A stretch of DNA of 64,000 bases from Lepidodermella squamata (lineage: Eukaryota > Gastrotricha): assembly GCA_047495785.1 (NCBI GenBank), contig JBLDXI010000017.1:3286001-3350000 (forward strand). The letters are read 5' to 3'. The notes below the pieces were generated by a model that saw nothing but the letters and a program-made list of their open reading frames with translations, did no database searches and was not told the origin of the DNA. The translations under genes were made by a program, and so were the position numbers. Below, in pieces: positions 50,751 to 62,127 of the stretch. Numbering within the stretch: position 1 is the first letter of the stretch; each line of letters starts with the position of its first letter.

Positions 50751-52559
50751 ATTGGTATCTAACCGTCAAACCTAATAAATAAAAGCAAATAAATGCAACC
50801 AAGTCGACAGCTCAAGGGGTTGTTCATGCTATATCAAATTGAAGTGAGTGATATACCAATCGTCCTAACGTTAAAGTTCTCTTGACTCTTGAGTCTCTCT
50901 GGTGAGTGAGCGTTTGGTCGTCCGCTTAAATAAAATTGCTCAAGTCTCAAGTTTTTACTGCCTAGCAAAGGTCGAAAGGCTTTGCGCCTCAGGATGGATG
51001 ATGCAGTGCAGAATCATCACAACAAACGGGGTACATAGTGAACTTTTGCTTTAACGAACAAAACGGCTCGCTCGAACCGAGTAAAGTGAAGTAAAGTGGC
51101 CTTGCTTATAACGGACAGTTTTCACTGGCGTTTTAGAAGTTCGTTACGACGATTCTGCAATGTATTTCTTCATTTACACGCAAAAATAAAAAATACAGCG
51201 ACGAATCGGATAAGACTGGGAGATAAAGTAAAAGGAAAGCCTAACATTAAGCATTAGAAGTTTGGTACCAGCCGGCAGCCTCCGAACACTTGAACAGGCT
51301 ACCTTAAACCCTAGCGCTTAGCTCTTCAGCAGAGCAATGGACTTATCGGCGTAAAAACCTTTCAAGTTTTAAGCTCGAATCATGGACGGACAGGGTTTTA
51401 GTTTGCCTACGCTTTGCACAGCAAACGACTTGCCGCATGGCCATAAGGTCGCCTGGAGCGATACCAATCGATCGCAAATCGCAAGCAGTACGCAGTACGC
51501 AGTACAGAATTCAGACTCCAAACTTTAAGATTAAGTAAGATTAAGATTGACTTGACCCAACGGATACTGGACATCGCCGCTCGATTAGACTTTGTCGGGC
51601 TTTGCTACACTGTAAGAAAAATAATGCATCAGCGGACCCATGAGCGAAAGATCAAAAAATAATGCGTTATAACAGGCATTTTAATGCATTATTTTTGCTT
51701 TCGAACAATGAAATATTCAACCTTTGACCCCTTGAATTTAATTTAAAATAAAAAAACTTTCGCTAATGCGTTATTTTTCTAAGAGTGTACCCTCGATTTC
51801 AATAAAGATTTAAAGAATTAATAAAGAATTAATTTACTAATTTAATACAAAGTTTTGTTTAACCACAATTTACAACAAATTATTGCATGCTTGATTAATT
51901 TTGTTTTGGTGTTCTGAAAAACGAATGAAAAATCGCCTATAATATTATGGTTTTTCATTTCTTATTGTTTGAATGCTCTCTTTCGATGACGACGTGAACA
52001 TAGCAATGGAGCAATGTTGCGCCTTGTACCTGGTACCTGGTTGCTTAATGTGTGCCTCCCGAATTCCCGGTTCTCAGGCGTCCCTTGTTCTCAGTGAAAG
52101 TGTGAAAATCATCAATCACATTGCCATGCGAGCGGTTTCAACCCCCGGTAAACGGAAGTCGTTTCTGATCTAGTAGAGGGGGTGGAGAGGCAGTAACTAC
52201 ATGCGCGTTTATCTGAACTCTCAAACCGCTACCAGGCGCGCGCCACGCCCTTACCATGCTTTCATTTTTATTTCAAACCCTGCTGCTTTATATTCTCGAA
52301 TTGATCCATGGCAACTATTCTGACCGAAGAAGCCGATCACTTGGGTGAAAGGATGAATTCTTATATCCAATCTTCAATCGCCCAACGATTGTTTAGGCAT
52401 CGACTTGAAGACTAGAACACGAGTTACTTCGGTGGCGTATTGTTGCCTTGTGGCCGATCCTATCCGATACGACGGTGTTTACTTATTTCATGTGAATACA
52501 TGTTATATGTCTACTATTTAAATTTAGATTTATTAAATCAAGATTGAAATCAGTGTTGG
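50751..52559. other. Spacer between diverging CPAP and U1-70K
   Basis: 1.8 kb with the promoters of both flanking genes and one short inverted-repeat element (51608-51787, listed separately). A 66-codon frame at 51973-52173 has no recognisable similarity. Confidence 0.55.
51608..51787. mobile_element. 180-bp TA-flanked MITE with 27-bp terminal inverted repeats
   Basis: The left end starts CACTGTAAGAAAAATAA and the right end, read on the opposite strand, CACTCTTAGAAAAATAA. The match runs over 27 bp with four mismatches (through ...AGCG). Both ends abut TA (51606-51607 and 51788-51789), as expected for a target duplication by a Tc1/mariner-type transposase. There is no coding capacity, so it is a non-autonomous element. 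The interior also contains paired AATGCGTTAT/AATGCATTAT words. Confidence 0.8.
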
Positions 52560-54271
52560 ATGACCGCTTTTTTACCTCCGAATCTCTTGGCACTTTTTGC
52601 GGCTCGGGAGCCAGTACCGTATCTTCCTCCTACAGACAAGCTAAGTCATGAAAAGAAGCGGTTGCCGTACTCAGGTCTTGCCGAGTATCTCTCGAAGTTT
52701 GAGGTCGAAGTAAAAGACGAACCAACCGTCGTAAAAACCGAAACCCGTGATGAGAAACGAGAGCGAAAGCGAAGAGAACGACTTGAGCGCGCAGCTTATA
52801 AACTCGAACAAAGTCTTGCTTCTTGTAAGATATTTATCTGCATTTTATTTGTGATTGAATCATTCTGATTTATTCGTCTAGGGGATCCTCATGCCGTAAA
52901 AGGAACAAGTGATCCATACAAAACTCTGTTTATTGCTCGTTTGGTAAAAACGACATTAATATCATTCATATTCTTTGCTTACACGATGTTCTAATTCCTA
53001 CAGAGTTACGATACCACCGAGTCAAAACTGCGTAGGGAGTTCGAGGAGTTTGGCCCGATCAAAAAAGTCTTTCTTATTAAGGACACCGAGACCGAAAAGT
53101 CTCGGGGTTACGCCTTCATCGAATTCGAGCATGAAAGGGACATGCACGGTAAGTCGACTTGATTATTCGCGTTTCCAGTGATCTTAGTTAACCTGATTTT
53201 TTCAACGATCAATGGTAACATTTTCCCCCCTAGTAGCCAACTTGTCTGTTATCAGTATCCGCTGACAGTTGTTGCTTTTTTGTATTACAGCCGCTCCTCT
53301 GCTGAGCACGAGCGAGACTTTGTGATCCAAAACACTATCTAAATTCCAAAAGAATGTCATTCTTTTGTATTCTTCTTGATTTGGTAAGACCCTGGTAAGA
53401 AAGCGTTATGCGCATGTGTTCTGATAATGTGAATTTGATTAGACGCTAACAACAAGAGATAACAGTTAGGACACTTGTCAAAATTCGTAGAGTTGCTCTC
53501 ACGTTTTTGGTAGTTAACAATGGGGGTAGTTGTTAACGGTGCTTTTATTTTTGATCTCACATCGAATCGACGCCATGTCCCAAGCGTAAGTCATGTAATT
53601 TTTAAACGTAATTCCGGATTTCAGCCGCTTACAAACATGCGGACGGGCGTAAAATCGACGGGCGCCGGGTTGTAGTCGACTACGAACGCGGCCGCACCGT
53701 AAAAGGTTGGCGGCCGCGGAGGCTTGGTGGGGGCCTCGGTGGCGAGAAGCGACGAGCGAAAACGGCCGAAGATGTCGACGGCAGCCGAGATAGGCCTCGT
53801 AGCCGCGAACGAGAGCCCGAGCGAGATCGCGACCGGCGAGGAGACAAGGATCGCGATAGGGATCGTGACCGCCGTGATCGCGGTTAGTTTTCGTGTTTCC
53901 TCTTCAAGAATTTCCAACTCACCATCTCCCTTAATTTGTTTCTAGATCGCGACAGGCGCCGTTCTAGATCTCGTGACCGAGAACGCTCGCGCTCACGTGA
54001 TCGCAAGCGTGAGAAGAAGGACGACAAGGACAGGAAGAAGGATAAGAAGGAGCGAGATCGCAGCAGAGACCGCGACCGCGGGCGGTCAGATCGGCCAAAG
54101 AACAACGAGGACGGAGTGGACGGGCGCCGGCGTCGCAAGAGCTCGGGCAGCGAGCATGAGCCAGGTGAATACATTTCCAGTAGCAAGGTTCGAGCGTCTT
54201 TCGACTCGGATGGCGAGTCTAATCCGGCCAACGGTCAGCGACATTATGACGGCTCGTCGCAGGGTTTCTGA
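52560..54271 (+). CDS. SNRNP70: U1 small nuclear ribonucleoprotein 70 kDa
   Basis: U1-70K binds stem-loop I of U1 snRNA and helps define 5' splice sites. Exons 52560-52824, 52882-52943, 53004-53148, 53625-53882 and 53946-54271 give 351 aa. The N-terminus ([21 protein letters not shown]) contacts U1-C and the Sm ring in the human particle. The RRM has RNP2 LFIARL and RNP1 RGYAFIEF, followed by [20 protein letters not shown] and [13 protein letters not shown], all family hallmarks. The C-terminal half is an Arg-Asp/Arg-Glu/Arg-Ser repeat region ending DGSSQGF. Intron 3 is 476 nt, far longer than its neighbours, and holds a candidate cassette exon. Poly(A) signal at 54366. Confidence 0.96.
53291..53393 (+). 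other. Candidate stop-containing cassette exon in U1-70K intron 3
   Basis: Within the unusually long intron 53149-53624, a strong 3' splice site (pyrimidine run then TTACAG at 53285-53290) precedes two good donors, GTAAGA at 53383 and at 53394. Joined to exon 3 (one leftover base, G), the exon reads [10 protein letters not shown], then TGA. Inclusion would stop the protein within the RRM and expose the mRNA to nonsense-mediated decay. Vertebrate SNRNP70 is known to carry a conserved stop-containing alternative exon. Use of this one is inference from splice signals. Confidence 0.45.
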
Positions 54272-54610
54272 TAGCTTTGTCTTTTTGCTCTGATTGTGCG
54301 TTAATAGCTCCAATATATATCGCTAATATTAATTATAATTCGTATACAAGTTGCTCGGTCTTGTAAATAAAGTTTTTTCTGAGACTATGAGCGTGTTTTT
54401 GCGTTAGTCTGACCTGAAAAGCTGGTACTGATGATTTTGCAGTCATTCTACAAGAAAATGCGAGAAAAGCTGAATTCCCAGGGATCGTCACGGAATGCTA
54501 GACAAGGTACAAGTGCATAAATTGAACCACTCGGCAGTTTTGCTAACAAATTAAACAACCAACTATACTAACAAATTAAACAAATTAACAAATTCATCGG
54601 CAAGCCACAA
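54272..54610. other. Short spacer between U1-70K and START gene
   Basis: 340 bp with the U1-70K poly(A) signal at 54366. A short open stretch starting ATG at 54458 ends at a stop before the START gene and would be an upstream frame if transcribed. No acceptor joins it in phase to the START frame. Confidence 0.5.
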
Positions 54611-55441
54611 ATGAAAGAGGAAATAGTAGCTCCTTTGGTACTTGATCTTGAAAGCGCCTCACTTCCTTTGTTCCTCGACTCGACAGTCGATGGCAAAATT
54701 CTAACATGGCATCATGAGGAGGGCAAAGATCTGGGCGAAGGCGTTATTTACAAAGCGAAGATGTCAGGACTTGTTTATTGGAAATTGGAAGCAACTCTCA
54801 GCAATACACCTACAGAAATCTATAGCTTTTTGGCAAATTCATGCGACGATTCATGGGTTCCACATGTTAGCAAGTCAGATATAATTCTGAAGTCCGAAGA
54901 TTGGAGCATTGTACATCAAGTTGCCAAAGGACCACTGGCATTCGCTGATCGAGAGCTCATCCTTATAAGGAAAACAGGCCAGATCGAGCGTAAAGGCACA
55001 CGCTATTTTTACCAGGTATGGAGCTCAGTAGCCGATGAATTTTTACCGAAAATAAGTTCGGGCGCAATAAGGTATCTGAAATAAATTGCTTTCCATTTGC
55101 TCGATTTTTAATTATAATTTTTAGAGCAAATGCATACCCCAGTGGCATTTTTCTCAAGGCTAATAGCAACGCTACCGAATGCTCGATGGTTTACATTCAT
55201 TGTGTCGATCTGCAGGTAAATCATATGCGCTTAGAATAAGTTCTTTCATTTCTATTAAATCGTCTCCTCATCTCAGGGTGATCTTCCGAAATGGGCTGTG
55301 AATCTATCGTCAACAATATTCCTCCGAGACTTTCTGAAGGCCTTGCGCAATCAAATTAAAAACACACGCAGGATCGGTAATCAAAAAATTGAAAAGACAC
55401 CCAATGTTCTATCCGGCTTTAATATGTTGCCGAGGTATTGA
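54611..55441 (+). CDS. Single-domain START lipid-transfer protein (STARD4/5-like)
   Basis: Exons 54611-55071, 55125-55215 and 55277-55441 give 238 aa, about the size of a lone START domain. START domains bind a sterol, bile acid or phospholipid in a hydrophobic tunnel and carry it between membranes. Visible signatures include GVIYKAKMSGLVYWKLEAT, SWVPHVSKSDIILK, and PLAFADREL. Later come ANAYPSGIFLKANS, MVYIHCVDLQGDLPKWAVN and FLRDFLKALRNQI, the C-terminal lid helix. There is no transmembrane or mitochondrial leader, which fits the cytosolic STARD4/5/6 group better than STAR or STARD3. I cannot choose one member, so no symbol is given. The start is the first ATG of the conserved frame. Confidence 0.85.
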
Positions 55442-57121
55442 TGATAACGCTAATCGACACGGAACCTGTCGCATTTGAATAATTGCATCGTCTCATTTGT
55501 GCACTCTCGGCAAAGAATTTCACGCGTTGAAATAATAATAAAAAACGGAATTTTATTATTTTCCTGATTTCACCCAGCCCCTCCCCAGCATGATTCAATA
55601 TCTTTTACGGACGCATGTCGATGAATCAAGAACTAGAGCTGATGGGGAGCAGAGACGATGAATTGCTCGGCCAACGCGCCGCCGCCGCAGCCGTAGCGAT
55701 AATTCTTATCGCCTATTCTCGTACTATCTGAAAAAATGAAAAACGTCAATAATTCGGCGTAATACAACGCCGTGACGTAATCGTAAGCGATGGAGAAAAA
55801 ATATATAGCCCGAGTGCGATGCGCGTGTGCTCAACACATTTATACTATTAGTGAAATGTGTGTTCTCACGTGGGCCCCTCTTCGATTCATATTATTATTA
55901 CGATAAGTTTTTGTATATTACGCCGTATTCTGCCTCATCGTCCTCTACATTAGAACACAGCTGATGTGGCTACGTATTAGGAATATAAGAAAAAATTCCT
56001 AATATTACAAGACTATACTATACAGAAGTGCTCCATTTTTTATAGTTTGCACAGAAGCTCACTGCTCCCTGGCCTCAACCTCGCAGTGAATAAAAGGTGC
56101 TGTTTTTCAGAATTATGCCTCGATCAGTTCTTTTCATCTTACAAGATTTTTTAATATTTTTGCGTAATTAAGCGCTATTTTTCTCGTGACCTCCACTCTT
56201 CTTAGTTTATTACGCGCTTCTGAAGTTGAGACATTTATTTTCTTGTCAAAATGACCTTGTTACCCACCTTATATTACCAATATCACAACTGAAACCGAGA
56301 TATATATATATATATTAGGCATGGGCACAGGTCAAAAAGAGGCAGAAAGCACCTTCTAATAAGGAATTTCCTTCACTGGAATAATTATTTCAAATAATAG
56401 TGAATTCGTGTCATCAGTTTATCCCTTCGATAGCCATCGTCAATTTCTGTGAATCCTATTTTTGGTTTGTTTATTTTGGATCACGTTATATGAGACGTAT
56501 TGCGACGATTGCGACGCTTTTAGCTTGTTTTCTGGGCCATTAGGAACGCAGCAACCATACTATACAAAAGGTGGCGCTTGCGTAAATAACAACTCAGCTT
56601 CTTTTTACCTGCAGCCGCTACTATCTCTCGCCTGTGTTACTCTCTATTTTATTTACTGCTGCAGCTATTTTCGCTAGAACATGTATAATGTATACCTGGT
56701 GGTTGCAATTTTTGTTTACCAGCCGGCGAAGCGGACAATATTATATATAAAGCTTATGCGACGGTGTGTCGATAAAATATACCTGTCGTAATCGATTTTT
56801 CAACCGACCGATCAACATCAGAATTTTCGCACTCAATAATACGATTCTGCGGTGATTTATTATGGTTATTGATTCTCTATATTTTGAGCTGCATAAAGTA
56901 AAATTATTACATTTATTGATTGGAGGGTATGGTAAGTTTCAACTGATATTTCGCTACGCAATGCGACAGGTTTACTTCCACGCTTTACTCTATTATTCTT
57001 TCCTCTATTCTTGCAATCTGTCCTCATTTCTGCCATTTTTCATTATTTTTACCATCTCATTTCCTTCATGTAGGCTACTATTTTCGTAATCTAAGTGATT
57101 GTACATCGTAAAGAGACGGCG
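55442..57121. other. Spacer between START gene and ankyrin gene
   Basis: 1.7 kb of AT-rich DNA with a short TA run at 56300-56316. No supported frame, RNA gene or paired repeat was seen. It must contain the ankyrin gene promoter and 5' UTR. Confidence 0.55.
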
Positions 57122-60100
57122 ATGGATGCCGACCGGGCTACGGCCGATCTATTTCACTATTTATCGACGGCTGACGAAGAAAATATCGATGGCGTCGCCA
57201 GCCTCCTCGAATCTGGTGCCAGTCTCTCCACTGTCGACGACATAAATGACGAGAGGGGTGACACCCCATTGACAAAGTAAATGGCTACGCCGAATTTATT
57301 TCAGCGCAGAACCGAAATTGCGTTAAGGCAGACTTTTTTTATTTGCTATGAAGCACGCGCAATATTTTGTTGCCTCGCAATATTTCATTTACTCCTTAAC
57401 CAGGAGGAATTTTGTGAAGCCGTTTTCACCATTCGATAGATCGAAGTGTGCGGTAAACTTTACTGAAATTCTCGTTTGAATCGGATTCGAGCGGAAAAAT
57501 TGGAGTTGAAAATTCTTCTTGCAAAAACTTGCCATTTTGAAAAATAGCCCTTTTTAGGTTTAGGGGTTGGATGGCATCATCCTTGTGGAAAGGCTTTATC
57601 GGGCAATTTTCTTATCAGGGAATTAGGTCAATAACACGCCGTCATCCGAGCGGGTCTATTTGGAACCCACAGAAAAGCTTACAATCCACAAAACGCGATC
57701 CGAAATGGCTTTAGAATTTTAGAACTAGGTGAGGCCGCCAATTTCAGGTGGGCAGATGAATTATGTTAAGAAATCGGTGACCCAAATCCGTCACGGGCCA
57801 TCGGAAAAAACTGGAATCCTTTGTCAAGAGCGATGAACAGCTCTTGCCAAATTGGATGAAAAAGTTTTTGCCCACATCGCAAGAAGAATTTTCACCTCCA
57901 ATTTTTCCGCTCGAATCCGATTCTTACGAGAATTTGAGTAAAGTTTACCGCACTCTTGAATCTATCGAATGGTGAAAACGGCTTCACAAAATTCCTCATG
58001 GCTAGGGAGTAAACGAAATGTTGCGTGGCAAAAATCCGTACTTTACATACGAGTCCCAAAATGCGCTTACTTGGAATTGAAAGATATTTTCATCTGAAGT
58101 TTTATCGATAAATTCGCTTGGACTTGAATGATCGAATATCAGCTCCCATATCAGAATATTCTGCTATTTGCTCGTCGCGTTAGAGTCTCGGTTCCTTGAG
58201 ACTTGGACTAAAATTAAATGTTCTTCTCAGATTCTAATTGTTGTCTAAATGTAATTCGTATAGGTCAGTGTTTCGAGGCTTCTTGAATGTGACCAGGCTA
58301 CTGCTGGACCGAGGCGCCGAGATTCACGCAAAAAATAAACTCGGCCAGTCAGCGCTTCTCGTCGCCGCTGGGCAGGGGAACGAAGAAATAACTTCGCTGT
58401 TGCTAAGCCGTGGTTCGAATGTCAACGACAAAGATCACGATGGCTCGACACCGCTGCAGAAGGCCGCTGAAAAAGGCGCCTCTCGCGTTGTCTTATTATT
58501 GATCGAAAAGGGCGCCGACGTATCGGTCAAGAACAACGTTGGTGCCACGGCGCTGCTACTCGCAGCTTGGGCGGGCGTCGAAGGTCCTGTCGAAGTGCTG
58601 CTAAAGCATGGCGCGAATTGTAACGATAAAAACTTCAAAGGCCAGGCAATCCTGCCGGGCGCCGCTTGGGCTGGCAACGAGAATGTTGTTCGCTTGCTAT
58701 TAGATGCCGGCGCTGATGCGAGTTCGTCAGATGCTGATGGCCGGTCGGCACTGATGGCTGCATCTTGGCAAGGCCACCTCAGCGTGGTTCAGTTACTCAT
58801 TAATCGAGGTGCCAATATCGAAGACCGAAACAACAAGGTGAGCATTCGAACAAAATGAAGGTTTTTTTTATAAAATATTTATCGCAACATCCAGGGTCAG
58901 ACGGCACTGACATGTGCGGCTACTAAAGGGCGTTGCGAAGTCGCTAAGCTGTTGATAGAAAAAGGAATGGACGTCAATGACAAGGACGATTTCGGCGATA
59001 CTTGCCTAATTGTTGCGGCGAACAAAGGCCATGATAACGTAGCGAAGCTACTCATCGAACGCGGGGCTCTCGTCAATGAGAAAAACAACATGGGCTCCAC
59101 TGCTCTAGAAACCGTGAGCCATTTGTTATAATGAGAGAATTCAAACAATTTCACGACTTTCTACCGATTTTTAGGCTTGCTGGCAGGGTCACGAGAGCGT
59201 GGTTCGGTTGCTGGTGAAAAGCGGCGCGAAAGTCAATATCCGTGCCAACAACGGTAATGAACCCTTGGCGTCTGCTGCGCGTCAAGGAAAGGTCGGCGTC
59301 GCTCAAATCCTCATCGACAGCGGCGCCAATGTCAATGCCAAAAATTACCTGGGCGACACTGCCCTGATGCTTGCAGCGGGGAAACAGCACGATGGCGTTG
59401 TTACGTTGCTACTAGACAGAGGCGCCGGTGTCGACGAACGCAACAAGGTAAAAGATTCGATTGTCGATTGCAATATAACTTTTAATTTTACCATGCTGTT
59501 TTTTTTGCAGGTTGGATCAACAGCCCTTCATTATGGTTAGTATATTCAGTGTTTATTGTGTTGAAAATACCTGATTTTTGTAACGTTTTCAGCCGTTAAA
59601 AATGGCCACCTGACTACGACCGATTTGTTGCTGAGGCGCGGTGCCAGCGTGGTGTCGCGTGATGACGACGGCAATACGCCACTGATGATGGCGGCGTGGC
59701 AGGGTTTCGAAAGCCTTGTCGCCTTCCTGTTGGGCCGTGGCGCAGACGTGAACGAGCGCAATAACAAGGGCCAAACCGCGCTAACTGCGGCGGCGCGACA
59801 GGGCCACGACAACCTCGCGCGAGTCCTGCTTGATCTTGGCGCCAAAGTCAACGCCAAAGACGATTACCTCGGTGATATCCCACTCACTTATGCAGGTAAA
59901 AAAATATATAATTCAAGTTATGAAAAAAACGAATAAGTCAAAAAGCTCAATAGAAAATGCCCCATGAAGTAGGCACGGAGATTTTCCCTCGATCTTTGGA
60001 TTTATACCCACTAACCTTTTGTGGGATAAGACTTGAGAATTTCTGCTACAAAATCAATTTCACTGAAACTTTAAGATCAGAGAATTTCCGGTATTTTTCT

Positions 60101-60634
60101 CAAAATCAAGCCAATTAAGAAAGATTGTTTCCATGGTAACGAAGATTTTTGATTGTAGCAAGAAATACCCAATATCAAACCTAAGTTTACTTCCAAATGG
60201 TAACTCCAAAACGGCCATTCAAATTCCTATTTTAGTTTCATTTCATTCCTTGCATTACAGCTTGTCATGGACGTGACAACGTCATCAGGTTACTCATCGA
60301 TCGTGGTGCAACGATTGATGCGAAAAATTCACTTGGCAACACTGCGCTGCATTTCGCAGCTGAGAATAACCACCGACCTGTGGCGCAAATTCTGCTGGAG
60401 CGCGGTGCGAAGACGAACATACTCAACAATGATGGTGCGACGGCGCTCGCGATTGCAGCGGCTCGAGGCCACGTCGAAATCGCCGAAATTTTGGTCGGCT
60501 CAGGCGCTTCAGCAGCAAGTATAAAAGACAAAAGTGGCAAGACGCCGGCTGATCTTGCCGCCGAGAATGGCTTCGAGCGACTGGCGGACTACCTGCGCGC
60601 GAAAGCCACTGATTCGCCTTCTCCAAGCAAGTGA
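57122..60634 (+). CDS. Ankyrin-repeat protein
   Basis: Exons 57122-57276, 58264-58837, 58895-59113, 59175-59447, 59511-59535, 59593-59895 and 60261-60634 give 640 aa. Nearly the whole protein is ankyrin repeats, about a dozen or more, of the standard form with G-x-TPL-x-x-AA, LLL and GAx-(V/I)N (for example GSTPLQKAAEKGASRVVLLL and RGADVNERNNKGQTALTAAA). No kinase, SAM, SOCS or membrane segment follows, so it is probably a cytosolic protein-binding scaffold. Exon 5 is only 25 nt. The first intron (987 nt) carries a long inverted-repeat element. The repeats are eukaryote-style and spliced, so a bacterial source is unlikely. The start ATG (57122) precedes DADRATADLFHYL; an upstream in-frame ATG-like codon is not needed. 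Confidence 0.9.
57363..58036. mobile_element. Foldback element with ~155-bp inverted arms in ankyrin gene intron 1
   Basis: The left arm (about 57363-57523) and right arm (about 57880-58036) are inverted copies, close to 90% identical by eye. Shared blocks include GAGGAATTTTGTGAAGCCG, TTTTCACCATTCGATAGA and GGATTCGAGCGGAAAAATTG. A centre of about 355 bp is not repeated and has no open frame of note. It is a non-autonomous foldback or MITE-like element; the target duplication is not evident. Confidence 0.8.
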
Positions 60635-62127
60635 AAGAAGCCATCGATGGATTACTCTTGTAATGTAGCTTTACTACCGCGCTGTGTATATGAAACATAA
60701 ACTTGTCTTTTCAAAATGTCCTCCTCATCTAGTTTTGACTGCCCATGTTCGAGATTTTCTACTCGTTTTAAAATGTAAAATGTAGATTTTCTGTGTATCT
60801 CAATCTTCACGTCTCACCGGTCGATGGGTGACTCGGCATCGTGAGTCACGAAAAGCTGCCGTTTTAATTATTGTTGGAAAGCGATTTTATTACGTCTCGG
60901 AAATCACACCAATACTGTGTAAATGAAAATGGTCACACGATTTCGTATCATTTTTCGCTAGACTATTTTTTCAGCCTATAACTCTCTTGACGATTGTGGC
61001 ATTGCTGCCACGCCATGAAAAAAAATGCGAAAATCGGACGATTGCCTGTTAGCGCACTCGAAAAAGCGCGCGTGCGCGAAATATACGAGGGTCATCATGG
61101 AATTTTTTATTCACTCTGTTGCATATTTGCATAGCTGGTTAATCATTATAGTCGATGATTGTATATTGTACACGAAACGCGATGATGACGATGATTTATA
61201 TAATATTATAATTTCGATATCGAAAATGATGATGATGATGATAGTAATAACAATAAAAATTGGAAAAAGAAAATAAACCGCTCTTTTCGTTTATAACGGC
61301 TGCTCAAAGTAGGAGAGTTAAAAAATAGGAGCATTCCATCTTATCGCGAGCTGATTTAGGCTCTCATGAAGCATAATAGTTCCGCTTTGGAGAAATAATA
61401 ATTACAAAACTGGGCGCATTTCACAGCTGACCGGTTAGAATCGCAAAGGCAAACTAACCGAAATCAAGAATTCTCCTCGATCGATTATGCCGCAGCCCCA
61501 TTATCGGCCTTACAGCGGATTGTTTTGCTTCGTACTTAGCGCCGGCATGCGGCTTCGAGTATGTCGTCGTTTTTTCTTCGCGCTCGCCTCTCCCTGTCAC
61601 TTCAGCTTCTGGTGCGCCGGCGCGATGCGATTGCCACGCGGCGCCGCTGCTTGCGCTTCTTGTTAGAGTAGCTATTGCTGCTGCCAAAAGTCACTGCTAT
61701 TATGCTATTGTAATAAAAACAAAAACACGCCAGCGTTCATTTCGCGCATTGAATTCTCCGCCTAAATTCAATTCAAATCGGCCATCATGATTGCTGCTGC
61801 TGAGCCCGGGCTCGCGGCGCCGCGCCGATGCCAGCAATACTTAGTCTCCTTCACCATCACCACCGATTGAGCTGCTAAATCGCCGGCCAACTCAATTACA
61901 GCTGGCGACGTAATTGACGCATCAACAGCGCTGCCTTCCCCGCATATATTGCCATCTCATTGTCTCGCGCCAGCTCCCAGCAGCACACGGCATTTTTAGC
62001 CCGCGCGATCCCACCTGCCGCGCTGCCGAAGCTACACTCGCGATATCGCGCATCGATTCGCCACTAAATTTGTGCTCCTTTTTGTCTTACTGCCCTGTTG
62101 GGACCGAGCAACAAACTGTCTACAAGG
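60635..62127. other. Spacer upstream of BTBD9
   Basis: 1.5 kb between the ankyrin gene stop and the proposed BTBD9 first exon. It begins with AT-rich 3' UTR-like sequence, has a GAT microsatellite at about 61226-61243, and becomes GC- and CpG-richer from 61490 to 62120, as expected for a promoter and 5' UTR. Confidence 0.55.

Noticed and set aside
53291-53585. Longer version of the U1-70K cassette exon ending at GTAAGT at 53586
   Set aside because: It would leave a 39-nt downstream intron, shorter than any other in the window, so the GTAAGA donors at 53383 or 53394 are preferred.
53621-54313. Several long open frames antisense to U1-70K
   Set aside because: They are shadows of the Arg-Ser/Arg-Asp repeat coding sequence.
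54458-54523. Short ATG-started exon-like stretch before the START gene
   Set aside because: Its donor is plausible, but no following acceptor joins it in phase to the START frame without a stop, so it can be at most an upstream frame.
58264-60634. Bacterial-origin idea for the ankyrin-repeat gene
   Set aside because: It has seven exons with normal local introns and codon composition like its neighbours, so transfer from a symbiont is not supported.
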